A stretch of 64,000 nt of DNA from Citrobacter freundii. Its GTDB lineage: Bacteria > Bacteroidota > Bacteroidia > Chitinophagales > Chitinophagaceae. Positions within the stretch are counted from its first letter, which is position 1. Each line of letters opens with the position of its first letter. The position numbers and the translations under genes are program-made. The stretch is taken from contig QFQQ01000001.1 in NCBI GenBank assembly GCA_003243445.1, positions 124,001 to 188,000 on the forward strand, given 5' to 3'. This document shows positions 35,288 through 42,758 of this stretch, piece by piece. Below the pieces are notes generated by a model. The model saw only the letters and a program-made list of their open reading frames with translations, ran no database searches and was not told the DNA's origin.

Positions 35288-36298
35288 TTAGTGGGATTTC
35301 AGCACGGGTTTATGATACATTTTTTTGAAAAGCAAAAATGCACCATGAAACAATGCGTTACTATCGATCAGCTTACCCATCCTGATTTTTGAATAATCAA
35401 GCGGTTCAAATTCGCCATTACACAATTCCTTTCCATACTGACGGAACCGGTCGATCAATGCAGCTACAGAAGGTGTTTCCCTTTCAGCTTTTGGCCTGCG
35501 CAGCACTTTGTGTGTAATTCCCTGGCAATATTGCCTGAGCAGGGCCTTTCCATTTCGGTTGATCACATCTGCCAGCTCCGGCCTTCTTTGCTTAAGTGCA
35601 ACGAGGTATTTTATAAGCAGGTCGAAAGCCTGGATAAATTTCGCATCGGAAGATGAAGAAGTTGTGGCAGCGGGATGTTTGCGGTAAGAAAAACATTCTT
35701 TAGCGGATACAAACAGTAAATTTTTGCTTGCCAGTTCGATCCACAATTCCATATCCGCAAACAGCAGGTTGGGATACATTGGCATTCCACCCGCGGCTTC
35801 AAAATCGCTGCTCTTCATCATAAATCCTGTTCCCATGAGATCGATGCGATCACAAAGAAAATCGCTTACCGCCGCAACAGGATCATACGCTTCTCTCATC
35901 GGCTTACATTTTCCGATCTCATTACCGGCGGAATCAATGTAACGGAAATGCGTCTGATAAAGCGAAGCAAGGTCATCTTCAGCGATCAGTTCCTGCATCA
36001 CGGAAAGGTAATTACTATCGAGCATATCATCATGCCCGATCAATGTCATATACTCAGACTTAGGGAGCTGCACCGCGCGATGCCAGTTCTCTTCCATCGA
36101 CAACGGAGTATCGGCCGGAAAGATCCTGATACGTGGATCATTGAATGAAGCAAGGATCTCAAGCGTATGATCTGTGCTTTTATTTTCAAGCACCAGCAAT
36201 TCAAAATCGGTAACGGTTTGTGATAATATCGACTGCACACATTCACGCAGGTAGTTCCCGCCATTTCTAACCGGTAGTATAATGCTGTAGCGGGCCAT
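35288..36298 (-). CDS. GT2-family glycosyltransferase
   Basis: A 336-aa GT-A enzyme beginning YSIILPVRNGGNYLRECVQS, with FELLVLENKSTDHTLEILAS, the nucleotide/metal region YMTLIGHDDMLDSNYL (about 88-103, HDD in place of DXD) and a C-terminal FRQYGKELCNGEF segment. It is the penultimate gene of the operon, 7 bases after the preceding GT2. Donor and acceptor unknown. Confidence 0.92.
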   Translation of the reverse strand: MARYSIILPVRNGGNYLRECVQSILSQTVTDFELLVLENKSTDHTLEILASFNDPRIRIFPADTPLSMEENWHRAVQLPKSEYMTLIGHDDMLDSNYLSVMQELIAEDDLASLYQTHFRYIDSAGNEIGKCKPMREAYDPVAAVSDFLCDRIDLMGTGFMMKSSDFEAAGGMPMYPNLLFADMELWIELASKNLLFVSAKECFSYRKHPAATTSSSSDAKFIQAFDLLIKYLVALKQRRPELADVINRNGKALLRQYCQGITHKVLRRPKAERETPSVAALIDRFRQYGKELCNGEFEPLDYSKIRMGKLIDSNALFHGAFLLFKKMYHKPVLKSH

Positions 36299-36305
36299 GA
36301 ATGCC

Positions 36306-37334
36306 TTAACCTTTTATAAGTTTTTTTGCCTTTACGATAAAATCGTGCAATGCGGGTGTTCTTTTTTTCAAGACATATTTGATCTTAAACCTGCGGACAA
36401 AATCTGTTTTAAAAACCTCCCGCTCCGCTTCGATCAGGCTCTTATTATCAAGTCCGTTCCTTTTATAATAATGATGAAGAAAAGCCATATGCCCTGTGAT
36501 CCAAAGGCCGAAGAAACGCTCCATAAGTCTTTTGATCTCGGGCCACTCCGGCAGGTAGGACAGTTTGCTTTCCATATAAACAGGAAAGTTGCGGGTCAAT
36601 ACAGGCAGCTGTTCATTCTGATTGCGGCCAAAATTCTCTTTATGAATGGTCTGACACCCCAGTGCGCGATTCAGTACCACCACCCCCTGTGTACTCGCCA
36701 CGCTCATATATGCATAATCACCAAGAAATGGAGTACCATAATCGGGTATACCACCTAATTTCACCAGGATCTCCCGCTTCACAATACAGGTGGACCACAG
36801 GAAATGTGAGAAAATGCTGAAGGTGAAAAGATTTTTAATAAACTCTCCGGGCTTGAAGATTTGTACAAAGTTCAGATCATGCTCATTGGAGATACAGGAG
36901 TTTGTGCCCACATCCAGCTTGTATTGTTTTGCCACATCCTTATCTGCGCAAAACCAATCGCAGCCTCCCATATACATTCCATAGCCCGGGTTTGTTTCGC
37001 GAAGATTGATCAGCGTTTGCAGCATATCAGGATAAACGGGATCATCATCGGCGATCATTACGATAAATTCACCGGAAGAACGCTCAAGGCTTTTATTAAA
37101 ACTCGGCTTCATGCCAAGGTTCTGCCCGTTGCAGAAATATTTGAACCTCGGGTCGTTCATCGATTCCACAAAAGAACGGCCGCTTGCTTCAGGATCATTA
37201 TCGGACACGATCACTTCATAATTGGTATAGTTCTGCAACCTGATCGTTTCAAGCGTGCTTTTTAATATCGCCCCCCGCTTGAAGGTCGTAAAGCAAAAAC
37301 TCACCAATGGGCCTGCTGATGTATTCTCCGCCAT
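36306..37334 (-). CDS. GT2-family glycosyltransferase
   Basis: A 342-aa GT-A enzyme beginning PLVSFCFTTFKRGAILKSTL. It has NYEVIVSDNDPEASGRS, NLGMKPSFNKSLERSSGEFI and IVMIADDDPVYP (DDD metal site, about 92-101), then GDYAYMSVASTQGVVVLNRA. Five bases separate it from the CmcI-like gene upstream. Together with the two GT2 genes that follow it probably builds the repeat unit of a surface polysaccharide. Confidence 0.92.
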   Translation of the reverse strand: MAENTSAGPLVSFCFTTFKRGAILKSTLETIRLQNYTNYEVIVSDNDPEASGRSFVESMNDPRFKYFCNGQNLGMKPSFNKSLERSSGEFIVMIADDDPVYPDMLQTLINLRETNPGYGMYMGGCDWFCADKDVAKQYKLDVGTNSCISNEHDLNFVQIFKPGEFIKNLFTFSIFSHFLWSTCIVKREILVKLGGIPDYGTPFLGDYAYMSVASTQGVVVLNRALGCQTIHKENFGRNQNEQLPVLTRNFPVYMESKLSYLPEWPEIKRLMERFFGLWITGHMAFLHHYYKRNGLDNKSLIEAEREVFKTDFVRRFKIKYVLKKRTPALHDFIVKAKKLIKG

Positions 37335-37339
37335 ACGGG

Positions 37340-38080
37340 TTATTTAGTGCGCTTCAGGTAACCATCCGGGGCAACACTGATCAGCAATTTGTTATTGATT
37401 GACTCGTCGATTTCAAAATTGTTATTTGCTGCAAGATATTCCCTCACAGCCGTCATTGGGTTATCACCGATCCCCCACGGTCTCTTGTGACCCGGCAGGT
37501 AATCTTCAGGCAAATATTCAACGATCGTATCAAACACTACGGCATAGGAACCAACTGACACGAGCGGTGCATATGCTTTCAACTCTTCCAGCACGTGCTC
37601 ATGGGTATGGTTGGAATCCAGCACTACCATGATCACGGATTTATCTTTTGCAAATGCTTTTACTTTTTCCACCATCTCCGGCGCGATGGAAGAGCCTTGC
37701 ATCATCTTGATGCGTTTGAACATCGGATGCGCTTCAATCTCTTTTTTATTATGTTCACGGATATCAATGTCGATACCCAATACTTCTCCCTTACCAACCA
37801 ATTCAAGCATGGATGCATAAAAGATCAGCGATCCACCATGAGCAATACCTGTTTCGATGATCAGGTCAGGCTTGATCTCCCAGATCAATTCCTGCATCGC
37901 CAGGATATCCTGCGGATACTGGATCACCGGGCGGCCCATCCACTTGAAATTATAGGAATACTGAGCTTTGTTTGATTCGGTATTAAATGACTTTGCCGCT
38001 TCCTGCAAAGCTGAATTGTTTCCATTTTTCTGGATGCGCTCGGCCGTTTCCTGTTTGAATGCCGCGATAGGATTACTCAT
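37340..38080 (-). CDS. CmcI/cephalosporin-hydroxylase family protein, probable methyltransferase
   Basis: A 246-aa Rossmann-fold protein of the CmcI family (named after cephamycin biosynthesis). Motif I is DLIIETGIAHGGSLIFYASM (about 73-92), then GEVLGIDIDIREHN, IKMMQGSSIAPE and MVVLDSNHTHEHVLEELKAY with the metal-binding D-S-N-H-x-H pattern. In glycan clusters such proteins usually methylate a sugar hydroxyl, so an O-methyltransferase role on the polysaccharide is likely. Its start overlaps the SDR gene by 8 bases. It has no link to beta-lactam synthesis here. Confidence 0.85.
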   Translation of the reverse strand: MSNPIAAFKQETAERIQKNGNNSALQEAAKSFNTESNKAQYSYNFKWMGRPVIQYPQDILAMQELIWEIKPDLIIETGIAHGGSLIFYASMLELVGKGEVLGIDIDIREHNKKEIEAHPMFKRIKMMQGSSIAPEMVEKVKAFAKDKSVIMVVLDSNHTHEHVLEELKAYAPLVSVGSYAVVFDTIVEYLPEDYLPGHKRPWGIGDNPMTAVREYLAANNNFEIDESINNKLLISVAPDGYLKRTK

Positions 38081-38927
38081 CTATTATAGTTTTCAATTTT
38101 GTTGTATCACCCCAGAAATTCCTGGGTTCGATATCTGAATATGGATAAAACCCGAGATTCAGATTGATCGTTGCTTTACGTTCTTTCAGATAGTCCAATA
38201 CCAGCTGCTTTACTTCAACCGGCTCGCCGCTGCAGCAGTTGATCACACCGTTCACTTTATGCTGCGTCGCGATCTTTACGAGATAAGCCGCCACTGTTTC
38301 AATAGACAGGTAATCCCGTTGCTGATCACCGGGACTCATATTGAACACCCCGTCTCCCCTCCTTAATGCCGCCTGAAGCTGCGAAAGTAATGAATTTGGA
38401 TTTTGCCCCCTGCCGAACATATAGAACAGGCGTACCCATTTCAGGTAAAACGGCATATCCTTCGACAGATTTTCCAGCATGATCCGCAGGTCATTTTTTG
38501 CCCGAGCATAAGGATTACCTGGAAAAACCGGCATGTCTTCACTCAATTTTCCTTCCTGCAGGCCATATTCGAAACACGTCCCGGTGACCGTAATATCTTT
38601 CAACCCATGCATCACCAGGTTGCGGAGAAAAATATAATGCCGCGGCAGATTCTCTTCAATATGAAACTCAGCCTTATAATTTGGCAAACCTTCCCAGGCC
38701 AGATGGATCAATGCATCAGGACGACCAAACCAATTGTAATAATCATCTCCATCAACAACACTTTTCAGATCGAACGGAATGAACTCAACGCGATCAAACC
38801 AATCATATTCCGCAGCTTTTTCTTTGGAAGACGAACTGGCCACCACTGTATAGCCCTGGGCCAACAGCGCATTGATCACATGATCACCTACAAAACCGGT
38901 CGCTCCTGTTATAAGTATTTTCTTCAT
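38073..38927 (-). CDS. NAD(P)-dependent sugar epimerase/4-ketoreductase (extended SDR)
   Basis: A 284-aa extended short-chain dehydrogenase. The Rossmann start is KKILITGATGFVGDHVINAL, the catalytic YxxxK is in NPYARAKNDLRIM (about 148-160), and a family-typical RLFYMFGRGQNP and QQRDYLSIETVAAYL follow. I start at the ATG at 38927, 2 bases after the methyltransferase stop. It lies directly after the sugar C-methyltransferase and is the best candidate for the final C4 keto-reduction of the CDP-sugar. It ends with an 8-base overlap into the CmcI-like gene. Confidence 0.88.
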   Translation of the reverse strand: MKKILITGATGFVGDHVINALLAQGYTVVASSSSKEKAAEYDWFDRVEFIPFDLKSVVDGDDYYNWFGRPDALIHLAWEGLPNYKAEFHIEENLPRHYIFLRNLVMHGLKDITVTGTCFEYGLQEGKLSEDMPVFPGNPYARAKNDLRIMLENLSKDMPFYLKWVRLFYMFGRGQNPNSLLSQLQAALRRGDGVFNMSPGDQQRDYLSIETVAAYLVKIATQHKVNGVINCCSGEPVEVKQLVLDYLKERKATINLNLGFYPYSDIEPRNFWGDTTKLKTIIDE

Positions 38928-38929
38928 GC

Positions 38930-40156
38930 TTAATCGATCTGCAATCCCGGGATGGCTATCACAAACTTTCCTTCCCATTCACGGATATAAGATAATTGCG
39001 TCATCACTTCGCTCTTGATATTCCATGGGAAGATGATCACGAAATCAGGTTTATCCTGTTTCAGATGATCTTCTTTCACCACCGGGATATGGCTGCCGGG
39101 TAAAAATTTATTTTGCTTATGCGGGTTTGCATCCACCACATAACTGATCAGATCAGCCTTCACTCCACAATAATTCAGCAGGGTATTGCCTTTTGCAGCC
39201 GCACCATATGCCGCCACTTTCTTACCGGCAAGATTTTGCTGCACCAGAAAAAGAAGGAAATCATTTTTCACTTTCATTGCCGCCTGCTGAAAACCGAGAT
39301 AATGTTTGATATCGGTCAGCCCTTTTGCTTTTTCTTTTTCCAGCAATGCAGCAACGGAAGATTCAACCTGTTTCGTTTTATCTTCAGGGTGTTTTGCATA
39401 GATACGCAACGAGCCTCCATGCGTTGGGATCTCTTCCACGTCAAACATTTCCAGCCCTGCGGCTTTGAAGATCTCCGTTACTGTTGTAAAAGACAGATAA
39501 GAGAAATGTTCATGATAGATCGTATCAAACTGGTTATTCTCCATCAATTGCACAAGATGAGGGAACTCCATCGTCACCACACCTTTATCACTTAATAAGA
39601 TCTTCAATCCCTTTGTGAAATCAACGATATCCGGCACATGCGCCAGTACGTTATTGCCCAATAAAAGGTCGGCTTTGATGTCCTTTGCAACCAGTTCTTT
39701 TGCCAGGCGTACGCCAAAGAAATCAACAACAGAATCAACGCCTTTTGTTTTCGCCACTTCTGCTGTATTTGCCGTAGGCTCAATGCCGAGCACCGGCACT
39801 TTTTTCTCTACAAAATATTGCAGGAGGTATCCGTCATTCGAGGCGATCTCAACTACCTGCGATTGCTGATCATAGCCAAAACGTCCGATCATCTTCTCTA
39901 CATAGTTCTTTGCATGCTGCAGCCAGGTAGTAGAATAAGAGGAGAAATAAACATACGAACTATCGAAGATGGTATCAGATTTTTTATACTCATCCACCTG
40001 CACGAGAAAACATTTGCTGCAGGTATATATTTTCAATGGGAAGAATGTCTCCGGTTCATTCAACTGCTCTTCCGTTAAAAAAGAATTGGAAGCAGGAGAA
40101 TTGAACAGGTCAACAAAAACATCTTTAAGTTCAGTCTGGCAAAATCTGCACTTCAT
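38930..40156 (-). CDS. Sugar C-methyltransferase (TylC3/NovU type)
   Basis: A 408-aa SAM enzyme with three parts. An N-terminal zinc domain has CRFCQTELKDV and YTCSKCFLVQ. The SAM domain follows (VVEIASNDGYLLQYF, about 100-114) with the active-site YHEHFSYLS (about 215-223). A C-terminal Methyltransf_14 domain contains VAAYGAAAKGNTLLNYCG (about 315-332). Members C-methylate nucleotide-linked 4-keto-6-deoxyhexoses, most often at C3. It lies after the epimerase and before the reductase, which fits methylation of the CDP-4-keto intermediate. The exact carbon cannot be proven from sequence. Confidence 0.9.
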   Translation of the reverse strand: MKCRFCQTELKDVFVDLFNSPASNSFLTEEQLNEPETFFPLKIYTCSKCFLVQVDEYKKSDTIFDSSYVYFSSYSTTWLQHAKNYVEKMIGRFGYDQQSQVVEIASNDGYLLQYFVEKKVPVLGIEPTANTAEVAKTKGVDSVVDFFGVRLAKELVAKDIKADLLLGNNVLAHVPDIVDFTKGLKILLSDKGVVTMEFPHLVQLMENNQFDTIYHEHFSYLSFTTVTEIFKAAGLEMFDVEEIPTHGGSLRIYAKHPEDKTKQVESSVAALLEKEKAKGLTDIKHYLGFQQAAMKVKNDFLLFLVQQNLAGKKVAAYGAAAKGNTLLNYCGVKADLISYVVDANPHKQNKFLPGSHIPVVKEDHLKQDKPDFVIIFPWNIKSEVMTQLSYIREWEGKFVIAIPGLQID

Positions 40157-40159
40157 ATA

Positions 40160-40705
40160 CTAGATACCTTTAAAATTTTCGTTCAATAACGGATGTGATT
40201 GATCCCGGTCTGACATTTCTGTCACCGGCAATGGCCACTTGATCCCGATCATCGGATCGTCAAAGCGGATACCGCCTTCTGCGCCCGGTGTATAAAATGC
40301 GGAATGATGATAGATCAGTTCGCAATCATCTTCCAGGCATTGAAAACCGTGCGCGAATCCTTCGGGGATATAGATCATCTTTTTATTCTTCGCGCTTAAT
40401 TCGATCGATGTGTAATGCAGGAATGTTTCAGAATCTTTTCGCAGATCTATCACCACATCCAGCACCGCACCTGCAATACACCTTACCATTTTGATCTCGC
40501 TGAATGGCGGCAACTGGTAATGCATTCCTCTTATTGTTCCTTTCCGGCTGGTAAAAGAATGGTTCATCTGCACCCACTCTTTTGTATGACCTATCTGAGC
40601 AAATTCATTTTTGCAATAGGTCCGGCTGAACCAACCGCGGCTGTCCCCAATGGGTTGCAGGTCTATAAAGTAAACGCCTTTCAGCTCAGCTGGTGTAAAG
40701 ATCAT
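40160..40705 (-). CDS. dTDP-4-dehydrorhamnose 3,5-epimerase-like (RmlC-type cupin) sugar epimerase
   Basis: A 181-aa cupin of the RmlC/RfbC family. It has DSRGWFSRTYCKNEF, the catalytic His in GTIRGMHYQLPPFSEIKMV (about 58-76), GAVLDVVIDLRKDSETF, EGFAHGFQCLEDDCELIYHH and the expected IRFDDPMIGIKWP. By context the substrate is a CDP-4-keto-6-deoxyhexose rather than the dTDP sugar; there are no rmlA, rmlB or rmlD genes nearby. It may epimerise C3, C5 or both. Its ATG overlaps the rfbG stop by 4 bases. Confidence 0.9.
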   Translation of the reverse strand: MIFTPAELKGVYFIDLQPIGDSRGWFSRTYCKNEFAQIGHTKEWVQMNHSFTSRKGTIRGMHYQLPPFSEIKMVRCIAGAVLDVVIDLRKDSETFLHYTSIELSAKNKKMIYIPEGFAHGFQCLEDDCELIYHHSAFYTPGAEGGIRFDDPMIGIKWPLPVTEMSDRDQSHPLLNENFKGI

Positions 40706-41772
40706 TTAGCGAGATAATTATCGATTTGCTTAAAAGTAAAATCGGCCTGCTGGTCAACCGGTGTTTTATACCATTGCATTGACCATTCGATTGCTTCAGC
40801 TGCGTTCAGTTTCGGACTCCATTTTAACTGCTCCTGCGCTTTGCTGATATCAAGTTTCAGCAGATTAGCTTCATGCATGGCGGCGCCATTTGTTGACACT
40901 TCCATCTTCCCGCTGCCCCATGTTTTGATCGCCAGTTCCACCAGTTCTTTCACCGTCAGGTGATCTTCGGGCTGAGGACCAAAATTAAAAGCCTGTGAAA
41001 ATTCTTCGGGCTGATCAACCAGTTTTGTTCCCAATAACAGATAACCCACAATGGGTTCCAGCACATGTTGCCAGGGTCTTACCGAACCGGGATTTCTCAC
41101 CAGGACCTCTTTCCCCTGCAATAATGCTTTTGCTGTATCAGGAATGATCCTGTTCTTGCTGAAATCACCACCACCGATGACGTTGCCCGCTCTTGCGCTG
41201 GCCAGTGCCTTCTGATGAATGGCAAGATCCTTTATATTAAAAAATGAATTCCTGAATGAATCAACAACAAGTTCTGTACAGGCTTTGCTCGCACTATACG
41301 GATCGTATCCACCAAGCCGGTCATCTTCTTTATATAATCCGTGATGTTCTTTATTGTCGTACACTTTATCGGTGGTGATCACGACAATATTACAACGCTT
41401 CTCCAGTGATTTTGCTGCTTCCAGTACATTTGCAGTACCAACAACATTCACTTCAAATGTTTCTGCCGGGATATCGTATGATAACAGTACCAGTGGTTGC
41501 GCAGCCAGGTGAAAAATAAAATCAGGCTGAAAAGAAACCAGTTCTTTTTTCAACCGTTCGCGGTCGCGGATATCGGCGATCACGCTTTCGCCCATTTTGC
41601 GGGCAGAGAACAGGTCATGAAAGGGCGCAGCATCTTCCGGAGCCAGTGCATAGCCTTTTACTTCCGCACCAAGTTCGTTGAGCAGGGCCAGCATCCAGGT
41701 TCCTTTGAAGCCTGTATGACCGGTAAGAAAAACTTTTTTACCAGAATAATATGAACGCAGTTGATCGGGCAT
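40702..41772 (-). CDS. rfbG: CDP-glucose 4,6-dehydratase
   Basis: A 356-aa extended SDR that makes CDP-4-keto-6-deoxyglucose. NAD-binding: KKVFLTGHTGFKGTWMLALL. Catalysis: TTDKVYDNKEHHGLYKEDD and DPYSASKACTELV (YxxxK). The family-specific RPWQHVLEPIVGYLLLG and NFGPQPEDHLTVKELVE are present. I place the start at 41772, where ATG overlaps the rfbF TAA (TAATG), giving the usual length of about 357; upstream in-frame ATGs at 41787 and 41808 lie within rfbF. It acts second in the CDP-sugar pathway, after rfbF. Confidence 0.95.
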   Translation of the reverse strand: MPDQLRSYYSGKKVFLTGHTGFKGTWMLALLNELGAEVKGYALAPEDAAPFHDLFSARKMGESVIADIRDRERLKKELVSFQPDFIFHLAAQPLVLLSYDIPAETFEVNVVGTANVLEAAKSLEKRCNIVVITTDKVYDNKEHHGLYKEDDRLGGYDPYSASKACTELVVDSFRNSFFNIKDLAIHQKALASARAGNVIGGGDFSKNRIIPDTAKALLQGKEVLVRNPGSVRPWQHVLEPIVGYLLLGTKLVDQPEEFSQAFNFGPQPEDHLTVKELVELAIKTWGSGKMEVSTNGAAMHEANLLKLDISKAQEQLKWSPKLNAAEAIEWSMQWYKTPVDQQADFTFKQIDNYLAK

Positions 41773-42548
41773 TACCAGCTTTTCCATTTTGCGTGGCCGG
41801 TTTGCCACAGTGATTCCAATTCAATTTTATCGCGCAATGCGTCCATGCATTTCCAGAATCCCACGTGACGGTAGGCGGAAAGTTGCCCGTCATTGGTCAG
41901 TTGTTCCAGCGGATCATCTTCCCACATCATATCACTCATGTCGCCTTGAAGATATTTGAATACTTCGGGTTTCAAAACAAAAAAGCCTGCATTGATCCAT
42001 TTGCTTTCATCCTTGGCTTTTTCCCGGAAAGAAACCACCTCTCCGTTCTCGCCGAGATCCATTCCGCCGAAACGGGCATCCAGCTGAACGGCGGTCACCG
42101 TTGCGATCTTATTATGCTGACGATGGAATTTCAGCAATGCATCGATGTTCACATCGCTCACACCATCTCCGTAAGTAAGCATGAATTCTTCATTGCCGAT
42201 GTATTGCTGCACGGCTTTGAGGCGGCCGGCAGTTTTGGTGGAAAGACCGGTATCAACAAGTGTTACCTTAAATGATTCTGCATTAGTGGTCAGAATCTCC
42301 ACTTTATTCTTTCCCAGATCGATGGTGATGTCGGAATTGTGGATATAATAGTTCATGAAATATTCCTTGATCACATATCCTTTATAGCCCAGGCAAACGA
42401 TAAAATCATCGAAGCCATACCGGCTGTACATTTTCATGATATGCCATAAAATGGGCTTTCCGCCGATCTCAACCATTGGCTTTGGTCTCGCATCCGTTTC
42501 CTCCGAAATACGTGTACCCAGCCCGCCGGCGAATATAACTACCTTCAT
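41772..42548 (-). CDS. rfbF: Glucose-1-phosphate cytidylyltransferase
   Basis: A 258-aa nucleotidyltransferase forming CDP-glucose from CTP and glucose-1-phosphate. The N-terminal signature is VVIFAGGLGTRISEETDARP followed by KPMVEIGGKPILWHIM; FMLTYGDGVSDVNIDALLKF gives the metal site, and ESKWINAGFFVLKPEVFKYL plus MWEDDPLEQLTNDGQLSAYR complete the family pattern. Length equals the RfbF norm (about 257). It is the first gene of the nine-gene operon, with a TAnnTTTG element 17 bases upstream. Confidence 0.96.
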   Translation of the reverse strand: MKVVIFAGGLGTRISEETDARPKPMVEIGGKPILWHIMKMYSRYGFDDFIVCLGYKGYVIKEYFMNYYIHNSDITIDLGKNKVEILTTNAESFKVTLVDTGLSTKTAGRLKAVQQYIGNEEFMLTYGDGVSDVNIDALLKFHRQHNKIATVTAVQLDARFGGMDLGENGEVVSFREKAKDESKWINAGFFVLKPEVFKYLQGDMSDMMWEDDPLEQLTNDGQLSAYRHVGFWKCMDALRDKIELESLWQTGHAKWKSW

Positions 42549-42565
42549 ACGCGATGAAAATTTTG

Positions 42566-42573
42566 CAAAAATA
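42566..42573 (-). promoter_or_regulatory. rfbF operon promoter -7 element
   Basis: On the minus strand TATTTTTG matches TAnnTTTG and ends 17 bases before the rfbF ATG. No clear -33 TTTG is visible at the expected distance. It would drive the nine-gene polysaccharide operon. Confidence 0.5.
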
Positions 42574-42624
42574 CCGGATTAGGGCGAAAATCGGGCCGAA
42601 TATGGCAGGAAATGGAGAGACGCC

Positions 42625-42752
42625 CGATGTTCGATGTTCGATGATCGATGACTGATTCAAGGTCAGGATTTCTTCACTCATCCGATGGCCATCAAACATA
42701 CAAAAAGAGCTGCTAACCGGGACCGATTTTCGACCATCGAACATCGACCATC
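42625..42752. repeat. Inverted repeat of CGATGTT-type units
   Basis: The left arm CCGATGTTCGATGTTCGATG (42624-42643) continues ATCGATGAC. The right arm CGACCATCGAACATCGACCA (42731-42750) is its imperfect reverse complement. The loop is about 75 bases. It lies between the rfbF promoter and the 3' end of the large T9SS gene. Confidence 0.55.
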
Positions 42753-42758
42753 TCTGCT

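Noticed and set aside
40160..42548. dTDP-rhamnose (rmlABCD) cluster
   Set aside because: Only the RmlC-like gene fits; the partners are a cytidylyltransferase and CDP-glucose dehydratase, so a CDP pathway is the better reading.
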